In this document: in pieces, positions 8,431 through 17,907 of the stretch
How positions within the stretch are numbered: the first letter of the stretch is position 1
How the letters are laid out: each line of letters starts with the position of its first letter
Source of the DNA: Advenella sp048381675
GTDB taxonomy: Bacteria; Pseudomonadota; Gammaproteobacteria; Burkholderiales; Burkholderiaceae_B
DNA: 64,000 nt
Assembly (NCBI RefSeq): GCF_048381675.1
Contig: NZ_JBLWIS010000001.1
Span: 124,001-188,000, forward strand
Direction: 5' to 3'
Notes under the pieces: model-generated
Told to the model about the DNA's origin: nothing
Seen by the model: the letters and a program-made list of their open reading frames with translations, nothing else
Database searches by the model: none
Translations under genes and position numbers: made by a program

Positions 8431-10584
8431 ATGTTTAATAAAGTGACTAAGTCATTTCAGTATGGTGCCCACACAGTCGTTTTGGAAACGGGTGAAATCG
8501 CCCGCCAATCATCCGGTGCCGTTATTGCATCTATGGGTGATACTGTTGTGCTGGCCACTGTAGTGGCTGCCAAACAGGCAAAAGCAGGTCAGGACTTCTT
8601 TCCCCTAACGGTAGATTATGTAGAAAAAACCTATGCAGCCGGCCGCATTCCGGGTGGTTTTTTCAAACGCGAAGGCAAACCCTCCGAAAAAGAAACCCTG
8701 ACTTCCCGCCTGATCGACCGTCCATTGCGTCCACTGTTCCCCGAGGGCTTTTATAACGACGTCCAGGTTATCATTCATGTTCTGTCGGTAGATCCTGAAA
8801 TTGATCCCGATATTGTTGCCATGATTGGTGCATCGGCTGCTCTGTCTATTTCCGGTATTCCTTTCAATGGCCCTATTGGTGCCGCCCGGGTTGCCTATAT
8901 CAATGGCCAGTATGTATTAAGCCCAACCGCAGCCCAATTAGAGCACTCTGAGATGGACCTGGTGGTTGCCGGTACCGAAACTGCGGTGCTTATGGTTGAG
9001 TCAGAAGCTAAGCAACTTAGTGAAGAAGTCATGCTGGGTGGTGTGGTGTTCGGTCATGAGCAAATGCAAGCGGCTATCAATGCAATTCATGAGCTGGTTG
9101 AAGAAGCCGGCAAGCCTGAATGGGATTGGGAACCTGCCCCTAAAAACGAACCGTTAATTGCTGCGGTTACCGCATTGGCTTCAGAGGGCCTGAAAGCCGC
9201 TTACGAAATTCGCCAAAAGCAGGAACGCACCAGCAAACTGAAAGAAGTGTATGCCAGCGTGAAACAAGCACTGGTAGAGCAGGCTGCTGAAAAAGGTGAA
9301 GACGCGCCTGATATGGTTGCCGTAGAAAACATCTTGTTTGACTTGGAATCAGCCTTGGTTCGTGGTCAAATCCTGAATGGTGAGCCCCGCATCGACGGCC
9401 GTGATACTCGTACCGTGCGTCCCATCAGCATCCGTCTGGGCGTATTGCCCCGTACTCATGGTAGCGCCTTGTTTACCCGTGGTGAGACACAGGCCCTGGT
9501 AGTGGCTACGCTGGGTACCAAGCAAGACGAGCAAATCATTGATTCTGTCATGGGTGAATACCGTGACCGTTTCATGTTGCACTACAATATGCCTCCGTTT
9601 GCAACGGGTGAAACCGGTCGTTTCGGTTCTCCCAAACGTCGTGAAATCGGCCATGGTCGCCTGGCCAAACGTGCCCTGGTTGCCACATTGCCTAAACACG
9701 AAGATTTCCAGTACACCATTCGCGTCGTATCTGAAATTACCGAGTCTAACGGTTCCTCATCCATGGCTTCCGTGTGTGGTGGCTCTTTGGCCATGATGGA
9801 CGCCGGTGTGCCAGTACAGGATCACGTGGCCGGCGTTGCCATGGGCCTGATCAAAGATGGCGGCAAGTTTGCCGTGTTGACCGATATCCTGGGTGATGAA
9901 GATCACCTTGGCGATATGGACTTCAAAGTGGCCGGTACCCAGAACGGTATTACCGCTTTGCAAATGGATATCAAGATCCAGGGCATTACCAAGGAAATCA
10001 TGCAAGTTGCACTGGCCCAGGCCCGTGAAGGCCGCCTGCATATCCTGGGTAAAATGAACGAAGCCCTTACCGGCTCACGTACCGAACTGTCCAGCTTTGC
10101 ACCACGCATGCTGACCATGAAAATCAATCCTGATAAAATCCGTGACGTTATTGGTAAAGGTGGTGCAACCATCCGCGCCCTGACCGAAGAAACCGGTTGC
10201 CAGATTGATATCAGCGATGAAGGTGATGTGGTTATTTCCAGCGCAGACCTTGAGAAGGCCAAAGAAGCCGAACGCCGTATTGCTGAATTGACCGCTGTGG
10301 TTGAAGTTGGCCAGGTGTATGAAGGTACTGTTCAGCGCTTGCTGGATTTTGGTGGTATTGTACAAATCCTGCCAGGTCGCGATGGCTTGCTGCACATCTC
10401 TGAGATTGCCAATTACCGTATTGCCAATATCAATGATGTTCTTACCGTTGGTCAAAAAGTCAAAGTTAAAGTAATCGAAGCCGACGACCGTGGTCGTTTG
10501 CGCTTGTCTGCTAAAGCTTTAGGCGGTCTTGAAGGCCTGGAAGGTTCTGTTGCACCAACAGAAGCACCTGCCGAAGGCGAATAA
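8431..10584 (+). CDS. pnp: Polynucleotide phosphorylase
   Basis: 717 aa. Two RNase PH domains (about residues 1-230 and 310-545) are joined by a helical domain and followed by a KH domain (IRDVIGKGGATIRAL, about 565-580) and an S1 domain (GTVQRLLDFGGIVQILPG, about 630-690). It degrades RNA 3' to 5' using phosphate and is the core of the degradosome. Its ATG follows AAGGAAT. The acidic tail LEGSVAPTEAPAEGE is lineage-specific. It lies directly downstream of rpsO, the usual order. Confidence 0.98.
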   Translation: MFNKVTKSFQYGAHTVVLETGEIARQSSGAVIASMGDTVVLATVVAAKQAKAGQDFFPLTVDYVEKTYAAGRIPGGFFKREGKPSEKETLTSRLIDRPLRPLFPEGFYNDVQVIIHVLSVDPEIDPDIVAMIGASAALSISGIPFNGPIGAARVAYINGQYVLSPTAAQLEHSEMDLVVAGTETAVLMVESEAKQLSEEVMLGGVVFGHEQMQAAINAIHELVEEAGKPEWDWEPAPKNEPLIAAVTALASEGLKAAYEIRQKQERTSKLKEVYASVKQALVEQAAEKGEDAPDMVAVENILFDLESALVRGQILNGEPRIDGRDTRTVRPISIRLGVLPRTHGSALFTRGETQALVVATLGTKQDEQIIDSVMGEYRDRFMLHYNMPPFATGETGRFGSPKRREIGHGRLAKRALVATLPKHEDFQYTIRVVSEITESNGSSSMASVCGGSLAMMDAGVPVQDHVAGVAMGLIKDGGKFAVLTDILGDEDHLGDMDFKVAGTQNGITALQMDIKIQGITKEIMQVALAQAREGRLHILGKMNEALTGSRTELSSFAPRMLTMKINPDKIRDVIGKGGATIRALTEETGCQIDISDEGDVVISSADLEKAKEAERRIAELTAVVEVGQVYEGTVQRLLDFGGIVQILPGRDGLLHISEIANYRIANINDVLTVGQKVKVKVIEADDRGRLRLSAKALGGLEGLEGSVAPTEAPAEGE

Positions 10585-10620
10585 GTAAGCTGATTAGCCA
10601 GGCGGCTCGCTTATCCTAGT

Positions 10621-10652
10621 TACTCGTTCCCACGGAGCGTGGGAACGAGTAA
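10621..10652. repeat. REP-like palindrome, copy 1
   Basis: TACTCGTTCCCAC, a GGAGC loop, then GTGGGAACGAGTA: a perfect 13-bp inverted repeat 36 bp after the pnp stop. Partial repeats AACGAGTAA and CGAGTA follow it. Nineteen bases (10634-10652) recur with one change at 17822-17840, so this is a dispersed element rather than a terminator. Confidence 0.7.
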
Positions 10653-10702
10653 ACGAGTAACGAGTAGTCCTGAACAATAGGCTGAAAGCCAGCTTGCCAT
10701 AT

Positions 10703-10738
10703 AAAAAAACGCTATCCGGTGAAGGATAGCGTTTTTTT
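10703..10738. terminator. Bidirectional terminator between pnp and gdhA
   Basis: AAACGCTATCC pairs with GGATAGCGTTT around a short loop, with A residues on the left and T residues on the right. It can end transcription from both convergent genes. Confidence 0.88.
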
Positions 10739-10776
10739 GTTTAGCTGGATGTATTAATAAGCGATAGTGCGCTTTA

Positions 10777-12129
10777 TTAAAGAACGCCCTGGTCAATCAT
10801 GGCGTCAGCCACTTTGCGGAAACCGGCAATGTTGGCACCCAGCACCAGGTTGTGGGGTTGGCCAAATTCCATCGCAGTTTCGGAAGCGGTGAGGTAAATG
10901 TTTTTCATGATCGTTTTCAGGCGAACATCTACTTCCTCAAAGCTCCATTGAACCATGCTGGCGTTCTGGGCCATTTCAAGCTGGCTGGTGGCAACACCAC
11001 CTGCGTTGGCAGCCTTGCCGGGTGCGTACAGGATTCTTGCGTTCAGGAACTCTTCAACAGCTTCTGGGGTAGAAGGCATATTGGCGCCTTCGGCAACCAG
11101 GATGCAGCCGTTTTTAAGCAGTTCACGGGCATCAGCCTGGTTCAGTTCGTTCTGGGTTGCGCAAGGGAAGGCCAGGTCGCAGGGAACAGACCAGACTGCA
11201 TTGCGGCCTGCAGGGTAACTGCCAACCGGAGTGTAAACCGCATCGGGGTGGATCTGGGTGTATTTGGACAGGCAGGCGCCTTCAACTTCTTTAAGCTGTT
11301 TAAGGGTTTCCAGATTGATGCCTGATTTGTGGTAAATAAAGCCACGCGAGTCGCTGCAAGTAACCGGCAGGGCGCCGTTTTGGTACAGTTTTTCGATGGT
11401 GTAGATGGCAACGTTACCGGCACCTGATACCACGCAGGTTTTGCCTTCAAGGGCTTGGCCTGTGGCTGTAAGCATATTTTGGGCAAAATAAACGGTGCCG
11501 TAACCGGTGGCTTCGGTGCGGGCTAATGAACCGCCCCATGGAATTTTTTTACCGGTGAAAACGCCTTCGTAGCGACCAGTGAGTCGTTTGTATTGGCCAA
11601 ACAAATAACCAATTTCACGACCGCCAACCCCAATATCACCGGCGGGAACGTCGGTGGTGGGGCCAATGTGGCGATAAAGTTCATTCATGAAAGACTGGCA
11701 GAAACGCATGATTTCGTTATTGGACTTGCCTTTGGGGTCGAAGTCACTGCCACCCTTGCCGCCGCCAATAGCGAGGCCGGTTAATGAGTTTTTGAAAATC
11801 TGCTCGAAGCCGAGGAACTTGATGATGCCACTGGAAACGCTGGGGTGAAAGCGCAAGCCGCCTTTGTAAGGGCCGATGGCAGAGTTGAATTCGATACGAT
11901 AACCCTTGTTGACCTGTACTTTGCCCTGATCGTCGATCCAGGCGACCCGGAACATGAATTGACGCTCGGGTTCAACGATGCGCTCGATAATGTTGTGCTC
12001 GAGGTATTTGCTTTCTTTGGCAAACAGGGGCTCAAGGGAGTCCAGGACCTCTTCAACAGCTTGATAGAATTCAGGCTGTCCAGGACTGGATTTTTGCAGT
12101 TTCTTTAAAGTTTGTGCTTTATATGACAT
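10777..12129 (-). CDS. gdhA: NADP-specific glutamate dehydrogenase
   Basis: 450 aa from the ATG complementary to 12127-12129 (MSYKAQTLKKLQK), close to the 447 aa of E. coli GdhA; the 31-residue upstream extension is not used. The substrate-binding block GPYKGGLRFHPSV (87-99) and the catalytic-lysine loop IGGGKGGSDFDP (121-132) are intact, followed by a Rossmann domain with VVSGAGNVA. It makes glutamate from 2-oxoglutarate and ammonia. It stands alone, convergent with pnp. No clear ribosome site is seen before the ATG. Confidence 0.95.
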   Translation of the reverse strand: MSYKAQTLKKLQKSSPGQPEFYQAVEEVLDSLEPLFAKESKYLEHNIIERIVEPERQFMFRVAWIDDQGKVQVNKGYRIEFNSAIGPYKGGLRFHPSVSSGIIKFLGFEQIFKNSLTGLAIGGGKGGSDFDPKGKSNNEIMRFCQSFMNELYRHIGPTTDVPAGDIGVGGREIGYLFGQYKRLTGRYEGVFTGKKIPWGGSLARTEATGYGTVYFAQNMLTATGQALEGKTCVVSGAGNVAIYTIEKLYQNGALPVTCSDSRGFIYHKSGINLETLKQLKEVEGACLSKYTQIHPDAVYTPVGSYPAGRNAVWSVPCDLAFPCATQNELNQADARELLKNGCILVAEGANMPSTPEAVEEFLNARILYAPGKAANAGGVATSQLEMAQNASMVQWSFEEVDVRLKTIMKNIYLTASETAMEFGQPHNLVLGANIAGFRKVADAMIDQGVL

Positions 12130-12271
12130 GATTGCGGCGATGTGTGAGTTTTTAGAATAAATAATATTTTTTGTGCGTTTATTATAAAAAAAAATGCTGC
12201 TGCATGGTTGATAATTGTGCATTGCGGTAACGAAAAAGAAACATGTTTATGCAAGCAGGTTGTTTTAACGC

Positions 12272-12360
12272 AAAAAAAGCCTTGTCCCGCTTTGGGCTTC
12301 CCTCAAAAGCTGGCAAAGTGCCGGGTTGTTTTTTTGGGAGGCCTACTTCAGGCAAGGCTG
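12272..12360 (-). terminator. Possible terminator after the GlcG/HbpS-family gene
   Basis: On the minus strand, AGCCTTG (complement of 12353-12359) can pair with CAAGGCT (complement of 12279-12285), followed by a seven-T run. The loop is about 67 nt, which is long, so the structure is uncertain. Confidence 0.3.
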
Positions 12361-12390
12361 TTTTGCAATAAATGGCAGCAATATCAAGGA

Positions 12391-12795
12391 TTATGACAGG
12401 GCATCTATGCCAGCTTTGGCTATTTCGGCGTCTTCGCTGGCCTTTACGCCTGAAACCCCAACGGCACCAATAAACGCACCGCTAATGACTATTGGCACAC
12501 CGCCTTCAAGCATGCCATCCAGTACAGGAACCGACAAAAAAGCAGTGCGGCCATGATTAATGACTTCTTCATAGCCTTTGGACTCGCGGCATCCCAGGGC
12601 GGCGGTTTTGGCTTTGGCCGGTGCAATATGGGCTGAAATGGGCGCTGCGCCGTCAAGGCGTTCAAGTCCCAGCAAATGCCCACCATCATCCACAATTGCA
12701 ATCGTTACCGGCCAGTTGTTTTTTTGCGCATGGGCAACGGCTGCCGTCATTATTCTCTTTACGTCAGCGTGTTCAAGTACGGGTTTGGTTTTCAT
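12391..12795 (-). CDS. GlcG/HbpS family haem-binding-like protein
   Basis: 134 aa. The pattern VTIAIVDDGGHLLGLERLDG, then KAKTAALGCRES and a C-terminal VISGAFIGAVGVSG identify the GlcG/HbpS family. Members are small soluble oligomers; some bind haem or cobalamin, others accompany glycolate or propanediol genes without a proven role. There is no signal peptide, so it is cytoplasmic. AAAGGA precedes the ATG by 6 nt. It stands alone between gdhA and the ferredoxin oxidoreductase, and context does not reveal its substrate. Confidence 0.82.
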   Translation of the reverse strand: MKTKPVLEHADVKRIMTAAVAHAQKNNWPVTIAIVDDGGHLLGLERLDGAAPISAHIAPAKAKTAALGCRESKGYEEVINHGRTAFLSVPVLDGMLEGGVPIVISGAFIGAVGVSGVKASEDAEIAKAGIDALS

Positions 12796-12921
12796 GATCG
12801 TCCTTTGCGGTGGGCAGGTGATTGCCTGCGGGGCGTTATTTACAGGGTATGACCGTTATATTATAGGGAGCTTTACCCAAAACCGGAAATGTTGCCAGTT
12901 ATGGGTAAAACTGTTTTTTTG

Positions 12922-15900
12922 CTAAGCCACTTTGCCAAGTGATGCCGTGGCATAGTCTTTTAGCAATTGCGCTTTTTTGGCGGCTGCCTTGCGAATATTG
13001 TCCTCTTTGATATGGCCATAGCCACGAATGTCATCGGGAAGCCGGGCCAGTGCAATGGCAATATCCAGATTGTTTTCATTCAGGCTGGTTGCAAATTCGC
13101 GCAGCATGTCCAGATAGTCTTCTATCAGCTGCCTTTCCATTTTGCGTTCTTCGGTGTTACCGAAAGGGTCCAGTTTGCTGCCACGCAAGCCTTTGAAGTG
13201 TTGCAACAAGCCAAACGCCTTCATCATCCATAGCCCATATTTTTTCTTGATCAAGTGGCCATGGCGGTCTTTTTGGCTGAAGGCCGGTGGCGCCAGATGG
13301 AATTGCAGCTGGTAATCCTTGCCGGGTTCGCCTTCAAATTCATGGCGCAGTTTGTTCAGGAACGCCGGGTCGGCATACAGCCGGGCCACTTCGTATTCAT
13401 CCTTGTAACTCATTAATTTGGCCAGGTTGCGGGCAACGGCTTCAGTCAGTTGTTGCGATCCCTGGCCAAGTCCCTGTTCCAGCTTGCGAATATGGCCAAC
13501 CGCTTCGGTAAAGCGGCGGGCGTATTTTTTGTTCTGGTAGTGGGTCAGGTGGGTTTCAAGACGGTCAAGCAACTTGTCCAGGCTTTCGGGCATATTCACT
13601 AATACACCCGGTTCCTTGTCTTGCTGGCCGTTAAGCGGCAGGGAGGCCGTACCATGATGAGCCAGGTAACGGCCCCATTCAAAGGCATCCAGGTTTTTTT
13701 GTACGGCCACACCGTTCAGTTCGATGGCACGCAGGATATTTTCTTGCTTGAGCGGAATTTTGCCTTTTTGCCAGGCGTATCCCATCAGCAATGGGTTGGC
13801 AAAAATCGCATCGCCCAGCAACATGACAGCGTAGCCATTGGCATCCAGGAATTCGCAATGATCCTGGCCCAGGATTTCAGTCAGTTCATGGGTGGTGGTA
13901 GCGGTAGGGTAGCGCCATTTCGGGTCCTTGAACAGCTCGGCAGTAGGTGATTTGGCGCTGTTAATGGTGGCAAAAGTAATGCCGTTACGGGTTTTTGAGG
14001 TGATTTCCTTGGAAGCGGCCACAATCGCATCGCAGGCAATGATCAGGTCTGCTTCGCCCATGCCGATGCGGGTGGAATGCAGATCAGAGGGCTGGTTGCC
14101 GATCTGGATATGGCTGACTACGGCACCGCCTTTTTGTGCCAGGCCGGTTACGTCAAGCACGTTAACCCCTTTTCCTTCAATATGGGCTGCCATGCCTAGC
14201 AAGGCACCAATCGTTACTACCCCGGTGCCTCCTACACCCGGTACCAGAATATTACAGGGGCGTTCAAGACGAAGTTCGGCGGGCAGGGGAATGCTGCCCG
14301 CTTTCTTTTCTAGGTTGGGCAGGTTGATGACTGGCTTGCGTACCTGCGCACCTTCGGCAGTTACAAAGCTGGGGCAAAAGCCCTTAAGACAGGAGAAATC
14401 TTTGTTGCAGCTGGATTGGTTGATACGGCGCTTGGTGCCCATGGGGGTGTCGTGTGGCTCAACCGACAGGCAGTTGGACTGTACGCTGCAATCACCGCAA
14501 CCCTCGCAAACCGCTTCATTAATGAAAACACGGCGGGCCGGATCGGGGTAGGTGTGGCGTTTGCGGCGACGGCGTTTTTCAGTCGCACAGGTCTGGTCAT
14601 AAATAAGTGCTGTGGTGCCAACCGTGTCGCGCAGCGCAATCTGGACCTCGTCAAGTTGGTCGCGATGGTAAACCGCCGGGTTTTTCTGCATGACGACGCC
14701 TTTGTATTTTTCCGGCTCATCGCTCACGATAACCACGCGCGTAATACCTTCGGCCACCAGTTGGTCATTGATTTGCGGTACGCTAAGGGTACCGTCGATG
14801 GGCTGGCCACCGGTCATGGCCACGGCATCGTTGTACAGGATTTTATAAGTGATATTGGCCTTGGCGGCAATAGAGGCGCGTATGGCCAGGATGCCAGAGT
14901 GGAAATAAGTGCCATCACCCAAGTTAGCAAAAATATGTTGGGTGTCGGTAAAGGATTTTTGTCCGATCCAGGCCACGCCTTCACCGCCCATTTGCGAGAA
15001 GGTGTTGGTTTCGCGGTCCATCCAGATGGTCATGTAATGGCAACCAATCCCGGCCACCGCACGCGAGCCCTCGGGGACCCGGGTAGACGTATTGTGCGGG
15101 CAACCAGAGCAAAACCAGGGCTTACGCTCAACCACCACCGACAGGCGCTGGTTTTCTTTTTCCTTGGCTTCTATCACGGCAATACGTGCCTTGATGCGTG
15201 CCTGGACGGCTTCGGGCAAGGGGTGTTTTTCCAGGCGCTTGGCAATGGCCTTGGCAATAATGGAAGGTGACAGTTCGTGGTTGGGTGGTAATAGCCATTT
15301 GCCACGGGGCACTGACCATTCCCCACCGCCGTCATCGCGGGCATCAAATTTGCCGTACACGTCGGGACGGACATCATCGCGCCAGTTATACAGTTCTTCT
15401 TTCAGGGCGTATTCCATGATCTGGCGTTTTTCTTCCACGACCAGGATCTCTTCAAGCCCTTCGGCAAAATTGCGTGCGCCATGGGCTTCAAGTGGCCATA
15501 CACAGCCTACTTTATACAGTCGTATGCCAATCGCGGCGCAGGTTTCATCATCCAGCCCCAGGTCTACCAGGGCCTGGCGCACATCCAGATAAGCCTTGCC
15601 CGCCGTCATAATGCCAAAACGGGCATTGGGTGAATCAATCACGATTTTGTCCAGCTTATTGGCCCGTACATAGGCCAGAGCGGCATACCATTTGTAATTG
15701 TTTAGGCGTGCTTCCTGCTCTAGCGGGGTGTCGGGCCAGCGTATGTTCAATCCGCCAGGGGGCAGCTCAAAATCACTGGGAATCACGGTTTGGATGCGGT
15801 CAGGGTCAATATCAACCGAAGAACTGGATTCAATCACGTCGGTGACGCATTTCAGGCTGACCCACAGGCCTGAATAGCGGCTCATGGCCCAGCCGTGAAG

Positions 15901-16479
15901 ACCAAAATCCAGGTATTCCTGCACATTGGACGGATATAGCACCGGTATGCCGGCCGCCTGCAAGTCGTGTTCGGACTGGTAGGCAACGGTGGAGGATTTG
16001 GCAGCGTGGTCATCGCCGGCGATCAGCAAGACCCCGCCATATTGGGCTGTGCCGGCGTTATTGGCATGCTTGAAAACGTCCATGGAACGGTCAAGGCCTG
16101 GCCCCTTGCCATACCACATGGCAAAGACGCCCTGTTTTTTCGCCTCGGGGAAAAGGTTCAGCTGTTGCGAGCCCCAGATAGAGGTGGCCGCCAGTTCCTC
16201 ATTGACACCGGGCTGGAACACAATATCGTTTTTATCCAGGTACTTTTGCGCTTTCCACAGGGATAAATCCACATTGCCCAGCGGAGAGCCCCGGTAGCCC
16301 GAGATAAAACCGCCGGTATTCAGTCCGGCTTTCATGTCCCGGCTTTTTTGAAGCATGGGCAGTCTGACCAGTGCCTGGGTTCCGCTCATGTAAACCCGGC
16401 CTTTTTCAAGGGTATATTTGTCATCCAGGGTAATGGAATCAAGTGCCGCTTGAGCCGCTTTGGATAGGGGGGCATTCAT
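12922..16479 (-). CDS. Indolepyruvate ferredoxin oxidoreductase family protein, alpha and gamma parts fused
   Basis: 1185 aa from the ATG complementary to 16477-16479, preceded by GGAG. The thiamine diphosphate motif is GDGTYFHSG (521-529) with NDAVAMTGG near 550. A ferredoxin-like region follows with C658, C661, C664 and C670, then C691, C697 and C702. The gamma domain starts with GVGGTGVVTIGALLG near 748. The tail beyond about 950 is the domain usual in these large proteobacterial fusions. Such enzymes oxidise aryl- or branched 2-oxo acids to acyl-CoA; the substrate here is not known. A LysR regulator is divergent from it. Confidence 0.9.
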   Translation of the reverse strand: MNAPLSKAAQAALDSITLDDKYTLEKGRVYMSGTQALVRLPMLQKSRDMKAGLNTGGFISGYRGSPLGNVDLSLWKAQKYLDKNDIVFQPGVNEELAATSIWGSQQLNLFPEAKKQGVFAMWYGKGPGLDRSMDVFKHANNAGTAQYGGVLLIAGDDHAAKSSTVAYQSEHDLQAAGIPVLYPSNVQEYLDFGLHGWAMSRYSGLWVSLKCVTDVIESSSSVDIDPDRIQTVIPSDFELPPGGLNIRWPDTPLEQEARLNNYKWYAALAYVRANKLDKIVIDSPNARFGIMTAGKAYLDVRQALVDLGLDDETCAAIGIRLYKVGCVWPLEAHGARNFAEGLEEILVVEEKRQIMEYALKEELYNWRDDVRPDVYGKFDARDDGGGEWSVPRGKWLLPPNHELSPSIIAKAIAKRLEKHPLPEAVQARIKARIAVIEAKEKENQRLSVVVERKPWFCSGCPHNTSTRVPEGSRAVAGIGCHYMTIWMDRETNTFSQMGGEGVAWIGQKSFTDTQHIFANLGDGTYFHSGILAIRASIAAKANITYKILYNDAVAMTGGQPIDGTLSVPQINDQLVAEGITRVVIVSDEPEKYKGVVMQKNPAVYHRDQLDEVQIALRDTVGTTALIYDQTCATEKRRRRKRHTYPDPARRVFINEAVCEGCGDCSVQSNCLSVEPHDTPMGTKRRINQSSCNKDFSCLKGFCPSFVTAEGAQVRKPVINLPNLEKKAGSIPLPAELRLERPCNILVPGVGGTGVVTIGALLGMAAHIEGKGVNVLDVTGLAQKGGAVVSHIQIGNQPSDLHSTRIGMGEADLIIACDAIVAASKEITSKTRNGITFATINSAKSPTAELFKDPKWRYPTATTTHELTEILGQDHCEFLDANGYAVMLLGDAIFANPLLMGYAWQKGKIPLKQENILRAIELNGVAVQKNLDAFEWGRYLAHHGTASLPLNGQQDKEPGVLVNMPESLDKLLDRLETHLTHYQNKKYARRFTEAVGHIRKLEQGLGQGSQQLTEAVARNLAKLMSYKDEYEVARLYADPAFLNKLRHEFEGEPGKDYQLQFHLAPPAFSQKDRHGHLIKKKYGLWMMKAFGLLQHFKGLRGSKLDPFGNTEERKMERQLIEDYLDMLREFATSLNENNLDIAIALARLPDDIRGYGHIKEDNIRKAAAKKAQLLKDYATASLGKVA

Positions 16480-16540
16480 TGTGTTTGTCTCCAGAATCTT
16501 TGTCTGTGAATTATTTCTATAATGATCAGCCAAAAACGCA

Positions 16541-16560
16541 TTGCATGTTTATACATACAA
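16541..16560. promoter_or_regulatory. Imperfect palindrome in the LysR / ferredoxin oxidoreductase gap
   Basis: The 20 bases TTGCATGTTTATACATACAA are nearly self-complementary: TTG/CAA ends with an inner ATGT-N4-ACAT. The site is 62 bp upstream of the oxidoreductase ATG and 111 bp upstream of lysR, the usual place for a LysR-family operator. Binding by the neighbouring regulator is inferred. Confidence 0.5.
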
Positions 16561-16671
16561 TACCCCTTGTGGAGGTAAAAAGCGAATTGCACTGATGCTT
16601 GATGCAAAGTTTATCTTTTTTACCGGGTATCGTAAAATTAAAAAAATCATTAACAGGTATCTGAAAAACAA

Positions 16672-17574
16672 ATGTCAAAGCAGGTAACAATCAGACAGTT
16701 CCGGTATTTTGCGGCAGCGGCCCGTACGGGGCGGTTTTCCATGGCCGCCGCCGAGGAGCACGTGTCGCAATCGGCCATTACCAGTGCGGTGCTTAGTCTT
16801 GAAGCGCATCTTAAAGTACCGCTGTTTGACCGTTTGCAGCACGGGGTTGCCTTAACGGCGGCCGGGCATGATTTTTACCGTCACGTGCGTTTTGTACTGG
16901 ATGCTTTTGATGAGGCCCTGCATCAGCCCGGCCGGCAAAATGACGGGGTTTCCGGTGTGTTGCGAGTGGCTGCTTCTTATACTGTATTGGGATATTTTTT
17001 GCCTGAACTGGTGTTGCGCTTTAAAAAAGCCAATCCAGGGGTTCAGTTTGACCTGGTGGATATGGAGCTGGCTCAGATGGAGCAGGCGGTGTTGAACGGT
17101 GATATAGACATGGCGGTGGGTTTAACCTCCAATCTTAAGGATATTGGCCGTTTTGAGCACCAGGTTTTGTTGCGTTCGGCCCGTAAATTGTGGGTTTCCC
17201 CTTCACATCCGTTGGGCATGCGTGCTTCGGTTACACTACAGGAAATAGCTCCATACCCTTATATCCTGATTTTGGTGGATAATGCGGAAGAGTCTGGCTT
17301 GCGGTTCTGGCGCCAGCACCGGCTTGAGCCCAATGTGGTGCTGAAAACCCGTTCCATGGAGGCCGTGCGCGGATTTGTTGCACAGGGGCTGGGGGTCACG
17401 ATTCTGTCTGAAATGGTGTACCGGCCCTGGTCCCTGGAGGGGAAGAAAATCAATGCCGTGCCCATTGAAGGTGGTGTGCCGGTGATGGAGGTCGGCATGT
17501 TCTGGCACAAATCAGTGCCTTTATGCGAAACGGCACAGGCCTTTAAACATTTTTTGGTGTACGCATGTCATTAG
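16672..17574 (+). CDS. LysR family transcriptional regulator
   Basis: 300 aa. An N-terminal winged helix-turn-helix (VTIRQFRYFAAAARTGRFSM, then HVSQSAITSAVLSLEAHLKV) is followed by a periplasmic-binding-protein-like effector domain from about residue 93. It is divergent from the indolepyruvate ferredoxin oxidoreductase with a palindrome in the gap, so that gene is its most likely target and an aryl or 2-oxo acid a likely effector (inference). Its end overlaps the next small gene by 10 bp. Confidence 0.93.
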   Translation: MSKQVTIRQFRYFAAAARTGRFSMAAAEEHVSQSAITSAVLSLEAHLKVPLFDRLQHGVALTAAGHDFYRHVRFVLDAFDEALHQPGRQNDGVSGVLRVAASYTVLGYFLPELVLRFKKANPGVQFDLVDMELAQMEQAVLNGDIDMAVGLTSNLKDIGRFEHQVLLRSARKLWVSPSHPLGMRASVTLQEIAPYPYILILVDNAEESGLRFWRQHRLEPNVVLKTRSMEAVRGFVAQGLGVTILSEMVYRPWSLEGKKINAVPIEGGVPVMEVGMFWHKSVPLCETAQAFKHFLVYACH

Positions 17575-17840
17575 TCAAGTTCAAAAGTAAGTTGAAAACA
17601 TTGAAAAGCAGGCTGGGAAAGCTGTTGTTTGCCATGGGCAGTGCGCCTATGGGCGTGGCGTTGTTGTTGTGGCTGCCGCTTTGGTTTGTGCTGGATAATT
17701 TCCTGGTCGCTGGTATGGTGGCCATTTTTGTTTCATTTTTATTGGCCATGAGCGTTAGCCTGTACCGGCTGAATACGGAAAAGCGGGAAGAGGGTGAGCA
17801 GGATGCAGACGTTACCACGCGGGAGCATGGGAACGAGTAA
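17565..17840 (+). CDS. Small membrane protein of unknown function
   Basis: 91 aa, starting inside the last codons of the LysR gene (ATG at 17565, LysR stop at 17572-17574), so it is probably translationally coupled. The N-terminus is basic (KFKSKLKTLKSRLGKL), followed by two hydrophobic helices (about residues 28-46 and 47-65) and a charged tail. I do not recognise the family. The last codons and the stop come from a REP-like repeat (17822-17840), so the C-terminus TREHGNE was probably created by repeat insertion. Confidence 0.6.
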   Translation: MSLVKFKSKLKTLKSRLGKLLFAMGSAPMGVALLLWLPLWFVLDNFLVAGMVAIFVSFLLAMSVSLYRLNTEKREEGEQDADVTTREHGNE

Positions 17841-17871
17841 TTTATTTGCTCCTATGCTCTCGCGCAGGAGC
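17811..17871. repeat. REP-like element, copy 2, with adjoining hairpin
   Basis: GGAGCATGGGAACGAGTAA at 17822-17840 matches 18 of 19 bases of the repeat after pnp. Its left arm (GTTACCACGC) is degenerate. A second inverted repeat, GCTCCT/AGGAGC, spans 17848-17871. It supplies the stop codon of the small membrane protein. Confidence 0.5.
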
Positions 17872-17907
17872 AGGAATGGTTATTTGCCAGTCGTGTGATG
17901 AAAGCGT

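Noticed and set aside
14416..15270. 284-residue plus-strand frame
   Set aside because: Antisense to the conserved ferredoxin oxidoreductase; no family resemblance.
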